Below, in pieces: positions 3,873-7,070 of a DNA stretch of 7,070 nucleotides (the stretch's first letter is position 1; each line of letters starts with the position of its first letter). Position numbers and translations under genes: made by a program. Source of the stretch: Bacteroidota bacterium (GTDB lineage: Bacteria; Bacteroidota; Bacteroidia; Bacteroidales; JADFUO01). The stretch spans positions 1 to 7,070 of the forward strand of contig JAUWKH010000090.1 of assembly GCA_030614305.1 (NCBI GenBank), given 5' to 3'. A model generated the notes under the pieces. It ran no database searches and was not told where the DNA came from. It was given only the letters and a program-made list of their open reading frames with translations.

Positions 3873-6224
3873 ATGAAAACACTAAAATCAATAATTATAT
3901 TATTAATTGTTTTAACCGGTTTTAGTTTACAAATTAATGCCCAGCAAACAGGGAAAATCACAGGAATAGTTTATGAAGATAAATCAAATAAAGCCATTCC
4001 TGATGTTGAGATAATACTTAACCCTCTGAAAACTGGCACTATTACAGGGCAGAATGGCAAATTTACTTTTAGCGATATTTTACCCGGCACCTATAAAATA
4101 ATTATTTCCCATGTTGGATATATAAATCAATCAAAGAAGATAAAATTATCGGAAAATCAAATTTTAAACCTTACATTTTTTCTTGTACAAAAAGTTCAAA
4201 AGCTTGATGAATTTATAATAGAAGATGAATATATAAATAACACTCCATACAAGATTGATTTTATTGATAAAATAAATATCAGAGAGTCGGCAGCGAGTGA
4301 TATCGGCGTTTTTCTCCGCTCAACACCAAATGTTTCGGGTATTCGCAAAGGCGGGACAAATATTGACCCTGTAATCAGAGGGTTCAAATTCAGTCAGATA
4401 AATGTGTTTATTAATAATGGAATTAAGATTGAAGGCGGTTGCCCAAACCGTATGGATCCGGCATCTTCACATATTGATATTAATGACATCAGTGAAATTA
4501 AAATATTTAAAGGCCCTTATGCACTCAGGTTTGGTCCTAATCTTGGCGGAATAGTGAGCATTAAAACAATACAGCCCAAGCCATATCAAAAATTCCAAAC
4601 CGAGATTACTGCCATTCAGGGATTTGAAAGCAACTGGAATGGCAGCAAGCAGCATTTGAACTTAAGAGGCGGAAACAGATTCATTTATTTTAATTTATCG
4701 GGAAACTATAATAAATACGGAAATTATACAGCAGGAAATTCAGAAATTATAAGTTCGGAATTTGAAAAATATAATTATACTGCACAATTAGGCTTTAGTC
4801 CGGTAAATAATCACAATTTTATTTTTTCTTATCATGAATCTTTTGGCCGTAATGTTATGTTTCCTGCATTACCAATGGATGAAAGAACCGATGATACACG
4901 CATTATGTCATTTGATTATTCGGCGAAGCAAATAAGTAACAAAATCAACTCAATGAATTTTACAGCATACCTATCCGAAGTTGATCATCTGATGGATAAT
5001 AAAAACAGACCCTTTTCCGACACTGTTGTTGCTGTTTCTGCAATCAATGCAATTAATTATGGTTACAGGGCAGAACTGGATTTTAATTTTGGCAATGATC
5101 ATCTTTTTATCGGTACTGACAATGAAAATATTTTTAAAGACGGTGACCGCACAAAGAGTCTTATTCTGGAACCATATCTTCCCGTTAAAATAGAAAGATT
5201 ATGGGACAATGCGAAAATCCGGAACTTCGGGGTTTTTGCCGAATACAAAACTACCTTGTCGGTAATAAACCTGATGGCTGCTTTAAGGCTTGACTTTAAT
5301 GATGCAAGCTGTGATAAGATGGAATTAAAAGGAATGGGCGGACAGATAATCTATTCAAACCCGGATGTAAGTTCAAATTTTATAAATTTCAGTTTTAGTG
5401 CCGGAGCAATATATGATTTTAACAGCAACACAACAATTAATCTTGCACTTGGGCATAGTGTCAGAAATCCCGATATGGTTGAGCGGTTTATAATTTTATT
5501 GCCTGTAGGATATGATAACTTTGACTACCTTGGTAACCCGCAATTAAAACCTGAAGCAAATAACCAAATTGATGTCTCAGTAAATTTCAGGCAAGCTAAG
5601 ACCGGAACTTTTTATTTTGATATTTTTTATTCTTATGTCACAAATTTTATAACAGGAAAAGAAATTCCTCCTTCGGTAGTTAAACCCCAATCAAAAGGAG
5701 TTGTTGGTGTAAAGCAATTTTATAATGCTGACCATGTATTTTTATACGGCTTTGAATTTTCTTATGCTTCACATGAAAATAATAAACTCGGAATTTTGGC
5801 TGTAGCTTCTATTACAAGAGGTGTTAATCCTTTATCAACAAAATATATTATTGAAAACAATCAGGTAATTGGTGAAGAAAAAATCAAGAACGACCCTTTA
5901 CCCGAAATACCACCGTTTGAATCTTTTGTCAGTGTTTTTTATAAATTTTTAGATTCCAGGATAATTCCGAAAGTATCAGTCAGATTAGTTTCTGCACAAA
6001 ACCAAATTTCACAAGCTTATTACGAGACGAAAACTCCTGGATTTGTTTTAGCTGATTTTTCCGTTAATTATAAATACAATAAATACCTGAGTTTATCAGC
6101 AGGAGTAAATAATATTTTTAATAAAGCATATTACGAACATCTTAACAGAAGAATAATTGGCAGCAGGCAACCGTTGTATGAACCGGGGAGAGTGTTCTTT
6201 GTTAATATGATTTTAAAATTATAA
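3873..6224 (+). CDS. TonB-dependent outer-membrane copper receptor, OprC/NosA type
   Basis: This 783-residue protein has a signal peptide (1-23, cleaved after I-N-A) and a carboxypeptidase-regulatory-like beta domain (about 27-107). A short TonB-box-like stretch L-D-E-F-I-I-E-D follows (111-118), then the plug (about 135-235, ending K-G-P-Y-A-L-R-F-G-P-N-L-G-G) and a 22-strand barrel to the C-terminus. The end G-V-N-N-I-F-N-K-A-Y-Y-E-H-L is typical of the family. The plug carries G-G-C-P-N-R-M-D-P with C190 and M194 (CxxxM), and the barrel carries V-D-H-L-M-D-N with H372 and M374 (HxM). These are the copper ligands known from Pseudomonas OprC. A further family motif F-P-A-L-P-M-D-E-R-T-D-D lies at 330-341. 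The expected role is energy-driven copper uptake using TonB-ExbBD. It is longer than OprC because of the extra N-terminal domain. It is the first gene of the cluster, 24 bp ahead of a lipoprotein gene, and shows no Shine-Dalgarno site. Confidence 0.92.
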   Translation: MKTLKSIIILLIVLTGFSLQINAQQTGKITGIVYEDKSNKAIPDVEIILNPLKTGTITGQNGKFTFSDILPGTYKIIISHVGYINQSKKIKLSENQILNLTFFLVQKVQKLDEFIIEDEYINNTPYKIDFIDKINIRESAASDIGVFLRSTPNVSGIRKGGTNIDPVIRGFKFSQINVFINNGIKIEGGCPNRMDPASSHIDINDISEIKIFKGPYALRFGPNLGGIVSIKTIQPKPYQKFQTEITAIQGFESNWNGSKQHLNLRGGNRFIYFNLSGNYNKYGNYTAGNSEIISSEFEKYNYTAQLGFSPVNNHNFIFSYHESFGRNVMFPALPMDERTDDTRIMSFDYSAKQISNKINSMNFTAYLSEVDHLMDNKNRPFSDTVVAVSAINAINYGYRAELDFNFGNDHLFIGTDNENIFKDGDRTKSLILEPYLPVKIERLWDNAKIRNFGVFAEYKTTLSVINLMAALRLDFNDASCDKMELKGMGGQIIYSNPDVSSNFINFSFSAGAIYDFNSNTTINLALGHSVRNPDMVERFIILLPVGYDNFDYLGNPQLKPEANNQIDVSVNFRQAKTGTFYFDIFYSYVTNFITGKEIPPSVVKPQSKGVVGVKQFYNADHVFLYGFEFSYASHENNKLGILAVASITRGVNPLSTKYIIENNQVIGEEKIKNDPLPEIPPFESFVSVFYKFLDSRIIPKVSVRLVSAQNQISQAYYETKTPGFVLADFSVNYKYNKYLSLSAGVNNIFNKAYYEHLNRRIIGSRQPLYEPGRVFFVNMILKL

Positions 6225-6248
6225 TTTATAAAAATAGAATAAAATAAT

Positions 6249-6608
6249 ATGTTTAAACAAACATTTCTTTTAATATTAGTAATTTTAAGTTTATCAGCTT
6301 GTGAAAAAAACGAGGATAAACTTGTAAAATATCTTGTATCCGATTCTGAATCCGGATTTCTTGTTACATACAGAAACAGTTCCGGCGCAACAGTTTCTGA
6401 AGAAATAACAGTTGCAGGTACTGAAGATGAATGGACTTACACTTACAAAGCCGAAAAAGGTGATATTGTTTATGTATCAACTATTTATAAAGATATTAAT
6501 TCAAAAATCAAGGTGGCAATTTTAATTGACGGAAAAGTTTATAAACAAGCATCAAGTAAATATGATACAATTAGTTTTGTTACCGTTTCCGGAACTATCC
6601 CGTATTAG
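6249..6608 (+). CDS. Small lipoprotein resembling the MmpS fold
   Basis: This 119-residue protein has a lipoprotein signal: a hydrophobic run (5-15), then the lipobox L-S-A-C with C18 as the lipidated residue. The mature part (about 100 residues) reads like one beta-sandwich of the MmpS kind. It has V-K-Y-L-V (26-30), V-T-Y-R-N-S-S-G-A (39-47), a W at 62 in the position of the usual PW motif, K-V-A-I-L-I-D-G-K-V-Y (88-98) and a terminal V-S-G-T-I-P (113-118). MmpS proteins are accessory partners of MmpL exporters in mycobacteria; similar folds occur as free lipoproteins in other phyla. The mature protein has no His and only the lipidated Cys, so it is unlikely to hold a classical copper site. 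It lies 24 bp after the receptor and is probably co-transcribed. An accessory role for the receptor or the MbnP-like neighbour is inference. The fold call is by eye. Confidence 0.7.
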   Translation: MFKQTFLLILVILSLSACEKNEDKLVKYLVSDSESGFLVTYRNSSGATVSEEITVAGTEDEWTYTYKAEKGDIVYVSTIYKDINSKIKVAILIDGKVYKQASSKYDTISFVTVSGTIPY

Positions 6609-6776
6609 ATAAGCAATTGAAGTTCATTTGTTGTTATTAATGGAATAATGGAGTAAAAGAAAAAAAACCAAATACACTTTTCAGATGCAACTACATGAGA
6701 TATTAAATTGTCTTTAAGGCATAGATAAATAGAATTGGTACATAAACTAAATATTTAGAATTTTTAAAAATCATAA
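6609..6776 (+). other. 168-bp gap between the two lipoprotein genes
   Basis: There is no gene here. CTAAATATTTAG (6747-6758) is a perfect 12-bp palindrome 18 bases before the next ATG. TTG at 6735-6737 with TAGAATTT at 6756-6763 is a poor promoter match (6 of 8). No stem-loop with a following T-run is present, so read-through from the receptor operon is likely, with perhaps some independent transcription of the downstream gene. The palindrome could be a regulator site, but palindromes of this composition occur by chance in such AT-rich DNA. Confidence 0.35.
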
Positions 6777-7070
6777 ATGAAACTATCAAAAAACATATTA
6801 TTTTTAATAATAACATCTTCTTTAATGATAATGGTAAATTCCTGTAAAAAAGAAGAACCTGTTGATGAACAGGAAAAACAAAAGATAATCCTGAGTTTTG
6901 GATTTTTAGTTGACGGACAGGATTTACAAACCGATACAATGATTTACACCAACGAAGCCGGCAACCATTATTTAATCAACGAAATACAGTATTTTATTTC
7001 TGATGTTACTTTACATAATTCAAACGGCAGCTCTTATTTAATTGATGAATGGAAAGACATTCATTATGTA
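6777..7070 (+). CDS. MbnP-like copper-binding lipoprotein (5' part, cut by window end)
   Basis: The first 98 codons are present and remain open at the window edge. A signal region (1-20) ends in the lipobox V-N-S-C, with C23 as the lipidated residue, followed by a charged linker K-K-E-E-P-V-D-E-Q-E-K-Q-K (24-36). The mature part matches the start of MbnP-domain proteins. It shows I-I-L-S-F-G-F-L-V-D-G (37-47), M-I-Y-T-N-E-A-G-N-H-Y (55-65), the signature I-N-E-I-Q-Y-F-I-S-D-V-T-L-H (67-80), and D-E-W-K-D-I-H-Y-V (90-98). MbnP-family proteins are periplasmic or surface copper binders. In studied members a Trp is oxidised to kynurenine by the di-haem partner MbnH and takes part in the copper site. 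W92 is the only Trp so far, and H64, H80 and H96 are candidate ligands, but without the rest of the protein none can be assigned. The location after a copper receptor supports the call. Confidence 0.85.
   Translation, partial: MKLSKNILFLIITSSLMIMVNSCKKEEPVDEQEKQKIILSFGFLVDGQDLQTDTMIYTNEAGNHYLINEIQYFISDVTLHNSNGSSYLIDEWKDIHYV

Noticed and set aside
6703..6939. 78-codon leftward frame opposite the MbnP-like gene
   Set aside because: It overlaps the well-supported MbnP-like gene on the other strand and has no family signature.

Overview
The window looks like a chromosomal stretch from an AT-rich member of the Bacteroidota. Three things point there. The promoters match the Bacteroidota -7 element (TAnnTTTG with an upstream TTG), and the genes lack clear Shine-Dalgarno sites. 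The 358-residue protein has the DUF2027 plus Smr architecture typical of the phylum. The TonB-dependent receptor carries the N-terminal carboxypeptidase-regulatory-like domain common in Bacteroidota receptors. No ribosomal RNA, tRNA, CRISPR array or intact transposase gene was seen.

Left part (1 to about 2700) is accessory and repeat-rich, with four small leftward genes: a 34-residue Lys-rich microprotein (212-316), a RelE/ParE-type toxin (1087-1383) overlapping its antitoxin (1371-1553), and a secreted 132-residue protein of unknown function (1919-2317). Between them lie several repeat families. One is a GC-richer 335-bp element with inverted ends (527-861). Another is a 71/72-bp dispersed pair (447-517 and 1668-1739) that carries a leftward promoter upstream of both the microprotein and the antitoxin. 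There is also a 48-bp dispersed pair (3-50 and 856-903), a 20-bp inverted pair spanning 956-1068, two nested hairpins (1811-1896), and a 28-bp tandem array (2607-2713).

Middle (2716-3792): a leftward DUF2027/Smr protein, separated by an 80-bp divergent promoter region from the rightward cluster.

Right part (3873-7070) is the most interesting section: a probable copper-handling operon. It has a TonB-dependent receptor of the OprC/NosA copper type with both parts of the CxxxM-HxM copper-ligand signature, a small lipoprotein resembling the MmpS fold, and the start of an MbnP-like copper-binding lipoprotein cut off by the window end. The inferred scheme is that the receptor imports copper across the outer membrane while the two lipoproteins bind or pass on copper or support the receptor. 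MbnP relatives are usually paired with a MbnH/MauG-like di-haem enzyme, so such a gene is predicted just beyond position 7070.
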